Shown here: positions 1 through 8,403 of the stretch, piece by piece | Numbering within the stretch: the stretch's first letter is position 1 | Layout: each line of letters begins with the position of its first letter | Assembly: GCA_015523125.1 (NCBI GenBank) | Contig: WAKX01000039.1 | Coordinates: 1-51,188 of the forward strand | Source of the DNA: DHVE2 group archaeon | Lineage (GTDB): Archaea > Thermoplasmatota > Thermoplasmata > Thermoplasmatales > Aciduliprofundaceae | Length of the DNA stretch: 51,188 bases | Reading direction: 5' to 3' | The notes under the pieces: model-generated | Databases searched by the model: none | What the model was told of the DNA's origin: nothing | What the model saw: only the letters and a program-made list of their open reading frames with translations | Translations under genes and position numbers: made by a program

Positions 1-38
1 GCATGGGAGTCAGTATATAAACCATAAAGGAGGTGAGG

Positions 39-209
39 ATGATGGAAAGTAAGGAAAAAAGCGAATTTGTAAGCATGGGAGAGGGTGCGAATCCAGAAGC
101 ACCCCGATACAATAACAGCGCCGCCGCCAGGATTCGAACCTGGGACCTGCCGGTTAACAGCCGGCCGCTCCAGCCTACTAAGCTACGGCGGCACCAAGTA
201 GAGGAATAA
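39..209 (+). other. Doubtful 56-codon ORF running antisense across the tRNA gene
   Basis: An open frame starts at ATG 39 (or 42) just after a strong purine-rich AAGGAGGTGAGG stretch and ends with TAA at 207-209. Its second half is simply the complement of the tRNA-Asn gene and translates to the Arg/Pro-rich peptide typical of spurious tRNA-antisense frames. The first 25 codons (Lys/Glu-rich) could be the broken remains of a gene interrupted next to the tRNA. No family is recognised. The remaining bases 1-38 hold a TATA-like stretch and nothing else I can name. Confidence 0.15.
120..192 (-). tRNA. tRNA-Asn (anticodon GTT)
   Basis: Read on the minus strand this is a complete 73-base cloverleaf. 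The 7-bp acceptor stem GCCGCCG pairs with CGGCGGC at 120-126. The anticodon stem GCCGG/CCGGC encloses the loop CTGTTAA, whose middle triplet GTT reads Asn codons. The T-arm CCAGG-TTCGAAT-CCTGG is canonical. There is no intron and the 3' CCA is not encoded, so it must be added after transcription. An A/T-rich TATA-like element at about 216-226, some 25-30 bases upstream on the minus strand, fits an archaeal tRNA promoter. Confidence 0.95.
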
Positions 210-277
210 ATACCAATATTTAAAAATTTTCTAAAGCCTTTGGAAATGGTTAAATAATTGGTCTGAGATAGCTAATC

Positions 278-1888
278 ATGTTCATCAAGATATACGACGG
301 GGCCAACACCATTGGTGGAAACAAGATTTATGTGGGCGATGGAAAACATGGGATTTTTCTGGACTTTGGGCTTAACTTCGCCGTTAACAACCTTTACTTC
401 AAAGATTTCATAAAGATGAGGTCCATACGGGGAATAAACGACCCAATAGAGATGGGGCTTCTTCCAAAGATTAAAGGGTATCGCAAGGATCTTTTTCCAG
501 GGGATGTTAGCGATGTCGCCTTTGAGGAAATTCCAATAGATGCAGTTCTGATAACCCATGCACATGTGGACCACTACGGAATGCTCGGATACCTAAATCC
601 CAGAATACCCATGATGGCATCCCCAGAAACTCTAGCAATAATCAAAGCGTACCAGGACGCTGGTAAGTCGGAGATAGGAACCTCCGGTATATATTATGTG
701 GAGAGAAAAAGGCCGGTGGATAAACTGGTGCTTCCTTCGAGGAGAGTAAACACAAGTAATGTGAAGAAGGAAGAGACTGTTGAAAAGTACCTTACCGAAT
801 TCAAGGATTATTTCCCTATCCGCCCACTAATATCCACAACGAAAGTTTCGGATTCTTTACTCGAATTTATGCGCTTGCAGGGCGACGGGATTAAAATGAG
901 GCATTTCAAAAATCACCTGCGCGTAGGAACTTTGGAAGACTTTGATTTGGAGTTCAAGGTTAGGGCATATCCTGTGGACCATTCTATATATGGCTCCACT
1001 GCGTACATAATTGAAGGGGATTCTACTATTGCATACACCGGTGATTTGCGGCTCCATGGTGAAAGGGGAGCATATACAATGGAGTTTGCAAAAGGAGCGA
1101 GAGATGCCGCGACTCTTATAATAGAAGGCACAAGGACATCCAAAGAGGAACACGAATACGTGAGCGAGGAAGACGTGTACAAAAATTCACTGAGTGTTGT
1201 GGATGGAGCTAAAGGGTTGGTTATAGCGGATTTCTCCGCCAGGAACTTCGAGCGTCTGAAATTGTTCTCTAAAATTGCCGGTAAAACAGGCAGGAAATTA
1301 GTAATAGAGGAGAAGGATGCTTATGCAGTGGAAGGGTTGATCGCTGCCGGTACCAAAATTAGTACAGAAAATGTAGCTGTTTATAAAAAGCCCGTGGAAA
1401 AAGTGGAGTGGTGGATGAAGTATATAGGTCGTAAAAATGACCATCCTGCCGGAACGAGTACCTTGTGGGGTGGAAAGATGGTAAATCCCATGGAAATCCA
1501 TGATAACCCATCTAGGTATATACTCGCGTTTTCCCTTTATGACCTCCCTAACCTGCTTGATATAAAGATAGAGGGGGGAACATACCTATATTCTTCCACG
1601 GAAGCTTTCAACGAGGAGATGGAATTAGATTTCAAAACGCTGGATAACTGGCTTAGGAGATTTGGCATAGAAGCGGTAGGATTTAAAATAAATTCAGATA
1701 GTAATAAACCTGATTTTGATAAGGGGTTCCATGCCTCCGGCCATGCCTCCCCCGCGGATTTGATGAAAATAATAGATACTATCGACCCAGAGGTAATAAT
1801 ACCTGTGCACACCGAGCATCCCGAGTGGTTCTCAGAGAATTACGATGGGGTTAAAATTTTGAAAAATGGCGAAAAAATGGAGATATAA
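278..1888 (+). CDS. RNase J-like MBL-fold/beta-CASP ribonuclease
   Basis: This 536-residue protein is a metallo-beta-lactamase-fold nuclease that should process or degrade RNA in the cytoplasm with two zinc ions. The metal motif HAHVDH is at residues 94-99, a further metal His at about 235 (PVDHS), the bridging Asp at about 256 (TGDLRLHG), a beta-CASP-type SGHAS at about 487-491, and a final His in PVHTEH near 512. Length is close to bacterial RNase J (about 550) and longer than typical archaeal aRNase J. No KH domain of the archaeal CPSF type is seen. A TATA-like TTAAATAA at about 249-256 sits 22-29 bases before ATG 278, so the mRNA is probably leaderless. The family call is firm; exo- versus endonuclease action cannot be read from the sequence. 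Confidence 0.85.
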   Translation: MFIKIYDGANTIGGNKIYVGDGKHGIFLDFGLNFAVNNLYFKDFIKMRSIRGINDPIEMGLLPKIKGYRKDLFPGDVSDVAFEEIPIDAVLITHAHVDHYGMLGYLNPRIPMMASPETLAIIKAYQDAGKSEIGTSGIYYVERKRPVDKLVLPSRRVNTSNVKKEETVEKYLTEFKDYFPIRPLISTTKVSDSLLEFMRLQGDGIKMRHFKNHLRVGTLEDFDLEFKVRAYPVDHSIYGSTAYIIEGDSTIAYTGDLRLHGERGAYTMEFAKGARDAATLIIEGTRTSKEEHEYVSEEDVYKNSLSVVDGAKGLVIADFSARNFERLKLFSKIAGKTGRKLVIEEKDAYAVEGLIAAGTKISTENVAVYKKPVEKVEWWMKYIGRKNDHPAGTSTLWGGKMVNPMEIHDNPSRYILAFSLYDLPNLLDIKIEGGTYLYSSTEAFNEEMELDFKTLDNWLRRFGIEAVGFKINSDSNKPDFDKGFHASGHASPADLMKIIDTIDPEVIIPVHTEHPEWFSENYDGVKILKNGEKMEI

Positions 1889-1914
1889 GAAAGGGTGGGG
1901 TCATTGTGAAAAAA

Positions 1915-2679
1915 TTAGTAGATGTAGATGGTCTCGTAGTCGCTGTTTGCGAAGCTGAATACGTAGTACCATCCTGAGTCAATGTTATCCGGCACGGTCC
2001 ATGTATACTCCACGGATTCTCCGGGCTGGAGCACTATCATGTTCTTCCATGCTTTCTCGGTCACTTTGTCTCCGTAGTCGTTCTCCACGAAGAACCCGGA
2101 GCCGAACATTGCCGGAGAGTCCCCATAGTTCACGATCTTTATATGGACCACGTTGCCGGGGTAGTATACCAGAGCATCAGTGTACACATATACATCACTG
2201 TTGTCGTACACATTATTTGCTTGGGTGTTAGCCACCTTTATTGTGAAGTTGGTCTTGGGTGCGCTTCCGGCCCATGCCTCAATGTGAAGTATTCCGCTCA
2301 CGTTCTCTGGCACGTTCCAGTCTATATATGCGGTGTAGGTCTTTCCTGGCTGGATGTTCACCACATGCCACATCACATACTTAGGCTCGAAGCTCACGCT
2401 CTGAATCTTTTCCAGTCCGGAGGAGGTCTCTTTGTATATGTTAGCATAGGCGTAAACGGGCGAATGGCCGCTCAGAGCGAAGGGAACATCGCCGGTGTTC
2501 TTCACCGCAATTGCAATTCTCACAGCGTCCCCGGGTGTGATTTCGTCTACTTTAGTGTTATTTTTGAGTATGTATGCCGAAGTGCTAACCTGCGCTTCTC
2601 CGCCATGAACGAACATGGCCCCGTACACTCCCATCAGGATTATTCCGATTGTTAGTATTCCTATTATTCCCCATTTCAT
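1915..2679 (-). CDS. Secreted or anchored protein with two Ig-like (CARDB/BsuPI-like) domains
   Basis: The start is placed at ATG 2679 because GAGGTG lies just upstream. An ATG 24 bases earlier is possible but would add a tail before the signal sequence. The 254-residue product begins with a hydrophobic signal or anchor helix (about residues 3-25). Two beta-rich domains of about 100 residues follow, each with the pattern of adhesion-type Ig folds: a 'PGD/PGN' turn, an 'IAVKNTGD' or 'IKIVNYGD' strand, and a 'QPG(K/E)..Y/E' strand. It should sit on the outer face of the membrane. No enzyme motif is visible. It is transcribed alone, away from the antiporter, from a promoter with a palindrome directly upstream of its TATA box. 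Function unknown. Confidence 0.7.
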   Translation of the reverse strand: MKWGIIGILTIGIILMGVYGAMFVHGGEAQVSTSAYILKNNTKVDEITPGDAVRIAIAVKNTGDVPFALSGHSPVYAYANIYKETSSGLEKIQSVSFEPKYVMWHVVNIQPGKTYTAYIDWNVPENVSGILHIEAWAGSAPKTNFTIKVANTQANNVYDNSDVYVYTDALVYYPGNVVHIKIVNYGDSPAMFGSGFFVENDYGDKVTEKAWKNMIVLQPGESVEYTWTVPDNIDSGWYYVFSFANSDYETIYIY

Positions 2680-2712
2680 GGTATTCACCTCTATAATCTG
2701 CATGAAAATGAT

Positions 2713-2721
2713 GTATTTAAA
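2713..2721 (-). promoter_or_regulatory. TATA-like element of the Ig-like protein gene
   Basis: On the minus strand the A/T-rich element around GTTTAAATAC lies about 35-40 bases upstream of ATG 2679, at the usual archaeal distance for a short-leader transcript carrying the GAGGTG ribosome site. The palindrome at 2734-2755 is immediately upstream of it. Confidence 0.5.
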
Positions 2722-2733
2722 CTTTTTGAGTGT

Positions 2734-2755
2734 TGTTACACTGACAGGTGTAACA
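2734..2755. promoter_or_regulatory. 8+8 bp palindrome, candidate operator
   Basis: The sequence TGTTACAC-N6-GTGTAACA is a perfect inverted repeat centred about 70 bases upstream of the start codon at 2679 and abutting the TATA/BRE region of the same minus-strand promoter. It is not followed by a T-run on either strand, so it does not look like a terminator. Its symmetry and place fit a dimeric helix-turn-helix regulator. The regulator is not identified. Confidence 0.5.
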
Positions 2756-2848
2756 AATTATTTTTATTAGTCGGGAAAGCCTGAAAAATTGAGGAAATCA
2801 GAAAGGAAGGTGGTTGTACATGAAGAGAAAAAATAGTAAAAAAATGAA

Positions 2849-4135
2849 TCATGAGAGAAGTTTCTTCTTGAGGTAAGGAACCCACATAGTTTCTACAATT
2901 ACGGTGACGAAGACTGTTACTATGGTTGCGCTGAGAATTATTTCCCCCCAGTATATCATCTGGGTGTTGTGGTAACTTATTCCCAGCATGAGGGGTAGGC
3001 TCGCGAGGGCTGATGGAACCACACCCCTGGGGCCTTCCAGAGATATAAACAGGTACTTTTTAAAAGACAATTTTGGTAAGATTACTAAGGTTGCAACGGG
3101 TCTGGCTACAAATATTATGAACAGGGCCACCAAAGTTCCGTAAAGGAGGACAATAGGGGTAATCATGTAGAGGCTCAAACTCGCCCCCAAAAGCACGAAT
3201 ATGAAAATGGTACTGAGCGTGGAAAGTATGTCGTTGAAATGAGTGTGCCATCGAATGGCCATGGTTATTTCTGGGGAAGTATCGTGGAAGAAATCATCAT
3301 GATTTCCAAGTAAAATGCCTATGACGGTGGCTACTAAAAAGCCCGAAGCGTTTGCCACCTCTCCCAAAACAAAGCCTCCGAAAGCTAGCGCCAGAGCTAG
3401 AATCTCCACATAAGGGGATTTTCTAAGTTTTAGTTTCTTTATTCCCTCGTATCCCAGATATGCTACGAAGAAACCTATTACTATTGACATGCCAACCTGG
3501 TATAGAAAATACAGAATCGCAGCGGGATACAGAGTTACATAGTTGGCAATGACTTTAATGGGGTGTGCGTCCGGTGCGCTTGGCATTACAAAAATAAGTG
3601 CAATTGAAGTTAGGACTATGCCCAGGGGATCGTTGAATATTGACTCCGTTACTATGACTGTCTCTATGTTCCTATCTACCTTATGCTGCTTAAATAGGGG
3701 GATTAATGTTGCGGGATCCGTGGCAGATACTATTGCTCCAAATAGGAAACCCACTGCGAATGGGAGATGAAAAACAATGGAAAAGGCAAATCCTGCTAAA
3801 ACTGCGGTTATCACCATGCCTACTGTATCCAACAGTGCAATAGTGGTGATGTTTTTGAATAAAAGGGAGCGCCATAGGTGATATCCTTCAGCGAATAAGA
3901 TTATGAATAGTCCAAATACGCGAACGTATTCGAACATATCCAAGGCTATTTTTCTGTTAATTATGCCGGTTACAGGGCCAATTAATATCCCAAATATTAT
4001 CAGGATGGGGATGTATGAGATGTTCGTTTTTCTACTAATGAGGAGTGCGGTGATCCCCAGTGTGAGAACTACAACCACCACAAATGCGACTACATTGACG
4101 GTGGAATGAAGAACCAGCGATATGTTGAAATCCAT
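2849..4135 (-). CDS. CPA1-type Na+(or K+)/H+ antiporter
   Basis: This 428-residue integral membrane protein has about 12-13 hydrophobic helices and exchanges monovalent cations for protons across the cytoplasmic membrane. The family signature is clear: the unwound-helix motif SATDPATLIPLF near residues 139-150 and the ion-binding pair in ESIFNDPLG about 25 residues later, where Asn-Asp marks electroneutral CPA1/NhaP-type exchangers. A conserved Arg late in the protein (EGPRGVVPS) is also typical. It lacks the long cytoplasmic C-terminal regulatory tail of many NhaP proteins. A TATA-like TATATAC lies about 25-30 bases upstream. It is divergent from ubiX. Exact cation preference is not visible. 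Confidence 0.9.
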   Translation of the reverse strand: MDFNISLVLHSTVNVVAFVVVVVLTLGITALLISRKTNISYIPILIIFGILIGPVTGIINRKIALDMFEYVRVFGLFIILFAEGYHLWRSLLFKNITTIALLDTVGMVITAVLAGFAFSIVFHLPFAVGFLFGAIVSATDPATLIPLFKQHKVDRNIETVIVTESIFNDPLGIVLTSIALIFVMPSAPDAHPIKVIANYVTLYPAAILYFLYQVGMSIVIGFFVAYLGYEGIKKLKLRKSPYVEILALALAFGGFVLGEVANASGFLVATVIGILLGNHDDFFHDTSPEITMAIRWHTHFNDILSTLSTIFIFVLLGASLSLYMITPIVLLYGTLVALFIIFVARPVATLVILPKLSFKKYLFISLEGPRGVVPSALASLPLMLGISYHNTQMIYWGEIILSATIVTVFVTVIVETMWVPYLKKKLLS

Positions 4136-4223
4136 AGTATCACTGAGCAGGAGTATTAAAATAAAGTATATACAGCTTTGTTAAAAAGCAAAGGTTATTT
4201 AATGGGTACGTATATGTTGAGTC

Positions 4224-4766
4224 ATGAACGTTGTGGCTATCTCCGGCGCATCGGGTGCCATATTGGGCATTCGCCTTTTAGAAGAGCTCAGAGGGGAAGC
4301 GTATCTGATAATATCCAAGAATGCGGAAAAAATAATCGAATACGAAACGGGATATTCGGTAGATGAAGTTAAAAGAATGGCGAAGAGGGTGTACAACAAC
4401 GATGATCTCAGCGCGGACATCGCTTCGGGCACAACGAAATTTGATTCTCTGATCATTGCGCCGTGCTCCACAACTACCCTTTCGAAGATTGCCTGCGGAA
4501 TAGGGGATAATTTGATAACTCGCGTCGCTTCCATTGCCCTTAAAGAGAGGAGAAAATTGATCATAGTGCCCAGAGAAACTCCGCTAAGCCCAGTGGTTTT
4601 GAAGAGAATGTACGAGCTATCCAGCATGGGTGCTCTCATACTCCCGCCTGAGCCCGCGTTTTATCTGAAACCCAAAAAGATAGAGGATGTGGTGAACTAC
4701 ATTGTCGGAAAAATTTTGGATCATCTGGGTGTGGAGCATGAGCTTTACTCTCCCTACGAGCCATAA
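4224..4766 (+). CDS. ubiX: UbiX-like flavin prenyltransferase
   Basis: At 180 residues this is the normal length for UbiX, which joins a dimethylallyl group to FMN to make prenylated FMN, the cofactor of UbiD-type decarboxylases. Visible family marks are the N-terminal FMN-binding loop SGASGAILGIRLLEEL (residues 7-22), the APCSTTTLSKIACGIGDNLITR stretch around 80-101, and RETPLSPVVLKRM around 115-127. A TATA-like TTATTTAAT about 25 bases before ATG 4224 suggests a leaderless mRNA. No ubiD partner lies nearby. The end overlaps the end of the convergent gene by 13 bases. Confidence 0.92.
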   Translation: MNVVAISGASGAILGIRLLEELRGEAYLIISKNAEKIIEYETGYSVDEVKRMAKRVYNNDDLSADIASGTTKFDSLIIAPCSTTTLSKIACGIGDNLITRVASIALKERRKLIIVPRETPLSPVVLKRMYELSSMGALILPPEPAFYLKPKKIEDVVNYIVGKILDHLGVEHELYSPYEP

Positions 4767-5704
4767 ATCTTTTTTATTCCGAAATAGCTGCCAGCGAGTG
4801 AGATTCCCACAATCACCATATACCATATTCCGTAGAGGGGCAGAAGGAGGTAAATTGCAAAGAGGATTATTTTCATCACGTTTCCGAAATTTCTTGCTTT
4901 TCTCTCCATGAGTGTTCCCCTTTTCTTCTTGCCCAATATCTCGGAGAATTTTTTAATCACGTAAGCGCTTGCGGCAAAGATTACGAATAAAATAAGCGGG
5001 GAGTTCAGAGGATCGAATGGCGAGTATTCTATCCACTCTCCCCCCATGGACACGTACTGCCCTAAGATGAGGCGAAGGGTGAGGAATCCAGATGGGTAAT
5101 TCAGGCTCCCGAATCCAGCCAAAATTTCGGAATGGTGCTTCTCAACACTGGCAGAATTCAAATTGAACTTGGAAATTTCGGATTGATTGTTCACGAGTGC
5201 ATAGAAGGGCGCGAAGGTGAGATTGTCCGTCACCGCGAAATGCCTTCCGTCGACGGGCTCTCCGCGAATGAGCATTCTCAAGGTGATATCCGAAGTTGAA
5301 TTAACCGGGCCTATCAGGCCGGCCACATCATCAGGATTGTTGAGTATGCCCTGCGTGTCATCGTGCAGCGGGTCCGCCCGTGAGATTCTAACAAACGCAA
5401 GATAGCCGCAGCCGAAGCGGTTATTCTCCACAACTCTTTCCAAATCATGTTTGAAGTACTTTGATGCTGTGCCCAAATCAATCCTGCTCACCCCGTATTT
5501 TTCCCCTATCGCAGTTCTGAGTTCCTTCGCGTATTCGCCGTGAATGACCCACGTGATGTGCCCTCCGAAAACATCACCCACGTCTAAAATTTGCAAATCG
5601 CTGAATATTTCTATGTCTCCGCCGCTCGCTCCTCGAGATGTGGGAACGAAAAAAATGGAAGCTACGAGAATGAGTATTATGCCCGAGAGCAGAACCCTTT
5701 TCAT
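4754..5704 (-). CDS. Exported membrane protein of unknown function
   Basis: I place the start at ATG 5704: a TATA-like TTATATAC lies about 25 bases upstream, the resulting N-terminus is a clean signal helix (Lys-Arg then about 18 hydrophobic residues), and the longer frame would overlap the divergent MFS promoter. The product is 316 residues. A soluble extracytoplasmic domain (about 25-240) contains no catalytic motif I recognise. Two or three membrane helices follow near the C-terminus, with a short basic loop (KKKRG) between them that is probably cytoplasmic. No homologue is recognised. Confidence 0.65.
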   Translation of the reverse strand: MKRVLLSGIILILVASIFFVPTSRGASGGDIEIFSDLQILDVGDVFGGHITWVIHGEYAKELRTAIGEKYGVSRIDLGTASKYFKHDLERVVENNRFGCGYLAFVRISRADPLHDDTQGILNNPDDVAGLIGPVNSTSDITLRMLIRGEPVDGRHFAVTDNLTFAPFYALVNNQSEISKFNLNSASVEKHHSEILAGFGSLNYPSGFLTLRLILGQYVSMGGEWIEYSPFDPLNSPLILFVIFAASAYVIKKFSEILGKKKRGTLMERKARNFGNVMKIILFAIYLLLPLYGIWYMVIVGISLAGSYFGIKKIYGS

Positions 5705-5807
5705 ATAAATAGATGCGCGGGATGGTATATAAGTTTTTCTTAGAATTTTGCAACGTGTGAACAACATTTATATATTTTTGAACTATTTAACTCTGGGCGT
5801 TGAGAAC

Positions 5808-6983
5808 ATGAACAGAAGATTCTCCATGTACCTGCTCGCCACATCAATCACTGCCTTCGGATCCTTTCTATCTTCAATTGCAATTCTCCTCCTGATTTAT
5901 CAATGGACCACTTCGGGACTTATTCTCTCCTTCTTCGAATTGGCTTCTGTGTCTCCTCCAATCGCCTTGGGCGTGCTCGCAGGACAATATCTTCAGGGAA
6001 AGGACAGCAGGAAAGTCTGGATAACAATGGCTCTCATCTCTGGATTTTTCGAGCTATTCGTTGTTTTATTTTTCAACATTTACTCCCTTTTTCTCCTAAA
6101 CCTTGTGGTGAGCACAAATAGCATATTCGTCATGGTATCAAAAGGTGCGCTTCTTCCCAAAATTGTGAAGCCAGAAGAGTTGGGGTGGGCCAACAACACA
6201 ATATTTCTCTCGTATTTGGTAATCGGCGCCATCTCGCCGTTCATTGCGGCGTATTTTCTCTCTCTTTCTCCTCTTTTTCCATTCGTGGTTGATTTGGCAA
6301 CTTATTTCTTAGAAGCTCTGGCCGTGTATTTCATATCCGTGCCCGCGGCAATTGATGAAAAAACGGGGGAGAAAAAACAGGGATTTCTTAGCGGATTACG
6401 GGGAAGTTTTTCCACTTTGAGAAGGGAGGCGAAAATAGTTCTATATGCTCTGCTCTTCGCAAATACGCTCATGTTCTTGGGCGGGGCGAATAAGCTTCTA
6501 ATCGTCGGATACATTCACTCTTATTTTCCGGCGCATTATTACCTTTACTACGGTATTCGTGCAACCTTAGTTGCGGTGGGCATGATGGCCATACTGGTCC
6601 CCATAACATTCAAAAAAATCGAAATAAATAAGCCGTACGCAATGGTTCTCTATTCTTCCATCTTCTTAGCTTCTTTTTATCTTATGATAGGCGTTTTGGT
6701 GAATCCCCTCATCTTATTCTCCTCTGCCGTGATTTTAGGAATAGGCGATGGCCTAATCTCTCCGCAATTTCAGACAATATTGATGAAATACACCCCGCCA
6801 AAAATTCTAAAACCCACCCTCGGATTAACAACAACCGTGACCAAATCCGCTCAGCTAATATCAATAATCACCGCAGGCGTGTTGATGACCTTCGTGGACA
6901 CTAAAACAATATTCTTGGCCTTTGGAATAATCGTCCTCTTTATTTTCCTCTTTTTCTTGCCCACCAAAAAATTAGAAAAATAG
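5808..6983 (+). CDS. Major facilitator superfamily transporter
   Basis: From ATG 5808 the protein has 391 residues and about 12 membrane helices in the two-times-six layout of MFS carriers, with a long central cytoplasmic loop rich in Lys and Arg near residues 180-210. I see no substrate-specific signature; it most resembles the MFS_3/enterobactin-exporter-like group in overall composition, which is a weak inference. The TATA-like TTTATATA at about 5768-5775 and the position of the next ATG favour this start over one 60 bases upstream inside the promoter. Confidence 0.8.
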   Translation: MNRRFSMYLLATSITAFGSFLSSIAILLLIYQWTTSGLILSFFELASVSPPIALGVLAGQYLQGKDSRKVWITMALISGFFELFVVLFFNIYSLFLLNLVVSTNSIFVMVSKGALLPKIVKPEELGWANNTIFLSYLVIGAISPFIAAYFLSLSPLFPFVVDLATYFLEALAVYFISVPAAIDEKTGEKKQGFLSGLRGSFSTLRREAKIVLYALLFANTLMFLGGANKLLIVGYIHSYFPAHYYLYYGIRATLVAVGMMAILVPITFKKIEINKPYAMVLYSSIFLASFYLMIGVLVNPLILFSSAVILGIGDGLISPQFQTILMKYTPPKILKPTLGLTTTVTKSAQLISIITAGVLMTFVDTKTIFLAFGIIVLFIFLFFLPTKKLEK

Positions 6984-6987
6984 AAAA

Positions 6988-8403
6988 TTATCTTTTGTCC
7001 TTCCACGTGAGCACGGGCTTGCGCGCCGCTAACACGTCGTCCACTCTCTTAATGGCGGTGTTGTGCGGAGCCTCTTCCAATAACTTGGGATTCTCCTCTG
7101 CCTCTTTTGCTATTTGAATCATTATGTCCGCAAATTTATCCAGTGTCTCTTTATTCTCGCTCTCGGTGGGCTCAATCATCAGCGCTTCGTGGACGATTAG
7201 TGGGAAATACACCGTTGGAGCATGGACGCCGAAATCTAACAGGCGCTTGGCAACATCTAAAGCGCGGGCGTTCTTCGGCTTAACCACGAACTCATGCTTC
7301 CTCAGGTCTTTGTGAGGTAATTCGTAATATCCCTTAATCCTCTCCTTCAGGTAGTTGGAGTTAAGCACTGCCCTTATCGTGGCGTTCTTCAATCCCTCGC
7401 CGCCTAAGCGCTTTATGTATGCCCATGCTTTCACCATTACGCCGAAGTTGCCGTAGAATGAGCGCACCTTGCCTATGGTGTGTTTTACGTCGTAATCTAA
7501 ATAGTATTTCTCTCCGTCGTAGCGCACTATTGGAACGGGCAGGAAATCAACTAACTCTCCGCGAACTCCCACTGGCCCGCTCCCGGGGCCACCACCGCCG
7601 TGCGGAGTGGAGAAGGTCTTGTGGAGATTCAAATGCACGATGTCGAATCCCATTATTCCCGGAGAAGTGATGCCCATTATCGCATTTAGATTCGCGCCGT
7701 CGTAATATAACAGAGCACCATTTTTGTGCATAATCTTCGCAATCTCTAAAATTTCTTCTTCAAATATGCCCAGCGTGTTTGGATTTGTAATCATGAACGC
7801 TGCCGTTGTATCGTCCGTTGCCGCTTCCAGAGCTTCTAAATCCACCATGCCCTTCTCATTTGATGGTATTTCGATGACGTTGAATCCCGCCATAGCCGCG
7901 CTTGCCGGATTCGTGCCGTGGGCGGAATCAGGAAGCAGAACGTTTCTCCTCTTTTCCAATTCGCCCTTGTACTCGTGGTATGCGCGCACCAGCAACATGC
8001 CTGTGAATTCACCGTGCGCTCCCGCCGCTGGCTGAAGAGTGAAATCATCCATATCGGTGATTTTCTTAAGCATCTCCTGCAATTCGTACATTATTTGCAA
8101 TGCACCCTGCACGGTGCTCTCCTCTTGATACGGATGCAGGTACGAGAACCATTTTGCTATTTCCTCGTTGAGCTTTGGGTTGTACTTCATCGTACATGAG
8201 CCGAGGGGATAGGTGTTTATGTCCACCCCGTAGTTCATCTGCGATAGCCGGGTGTAATGCCTCACAACCTGCCATTCTTCCAGATTCGGAATATTCAAAG
8301 ATTTTCTTTTTAATTTATCTGGGACATCAACACTGATTTCTTTCTCATCTTCGCCATTTATCTCGTTCAAAAGGGGCTCGTCGTACTTCGCCTGCTGGTA
8401 CAT
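6988..8403 (-). CDS. gcvPB: Glycine dehydrogenase (decarboxylating) subunit 2
   Basis: This 471-residue protein is the C-terminal half of the split P-protein that uses PLP to decarboxylate glycine and pass the aminomethyl group to the H-protein lipoate. The PLP lysine lies in [22 protein letters not shown], followed by the Gly-rich loop typical of the family. SCTMKYNP and PHNT..(K/R)VDDV are also family stretches. Its ATG directly follows the stop codon of gcvPA with no gap, and AAGGAGGTG inside the last gcvPA codons serves as ribosome site, so the two subunits are translationally coupled. GcvH and GcvT are not in the window. Confidence 0.95.
   Translation of the reverse strand: MYQQAKYDEPLLNEINGEDEKEISVDVPDKLKRKSLNIPNLEEWQVVRHYTRLSQMNYGVDINTYPLGSCTMKYNPKLNEEIAKWFSYLHPYQEESTVQGALQIMYELQEMLKKITDMDDFTLQPAAGAHGEFTGMLLVRAYHEYKGELEKRRNVLLPDSAHGTNPASAAMAGFNVIEIPSNEKGMVDLEALEAATDDTTAAFMITNPNTLGIFEEEILEIAKIMHKNGALLYYDGANLNAIMGITSPGIMGFDIVHLNLHKTFSTPHGGGGPGSGPVGVRGELVDFLPVPIVRYDGEKYYLDYDVKHTIGKVRSFYGNFGVMVKAWAYIKRLGGEGLKNATIRAVLNSNYLKERIKGYYELPHKDLRKHEFVVKPKNARALDVAKRLLDFGVHAPTVYFPLIVHEALMIEPTESENKETLDKFADIMIQIAKEAEENPKLLEEAPHNTAIKRVDDVLAARKPVLTWKDKR

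Noticed and set aside
39-209. Protein-coding gene across the tRNA
   Set aside because: More than a third of the frame is the tRNA complement; such frames arise routinely opposite tRNAs. The good purine-rich site alone does not prove coding.
2820-2876. Short ORF between the Ig-like gene and the antiporter gene
   Set aside because: Only 18 codons, lysine-rich from A-rich DNA, and it overlaps the end of the antiporter gene on the other strand.
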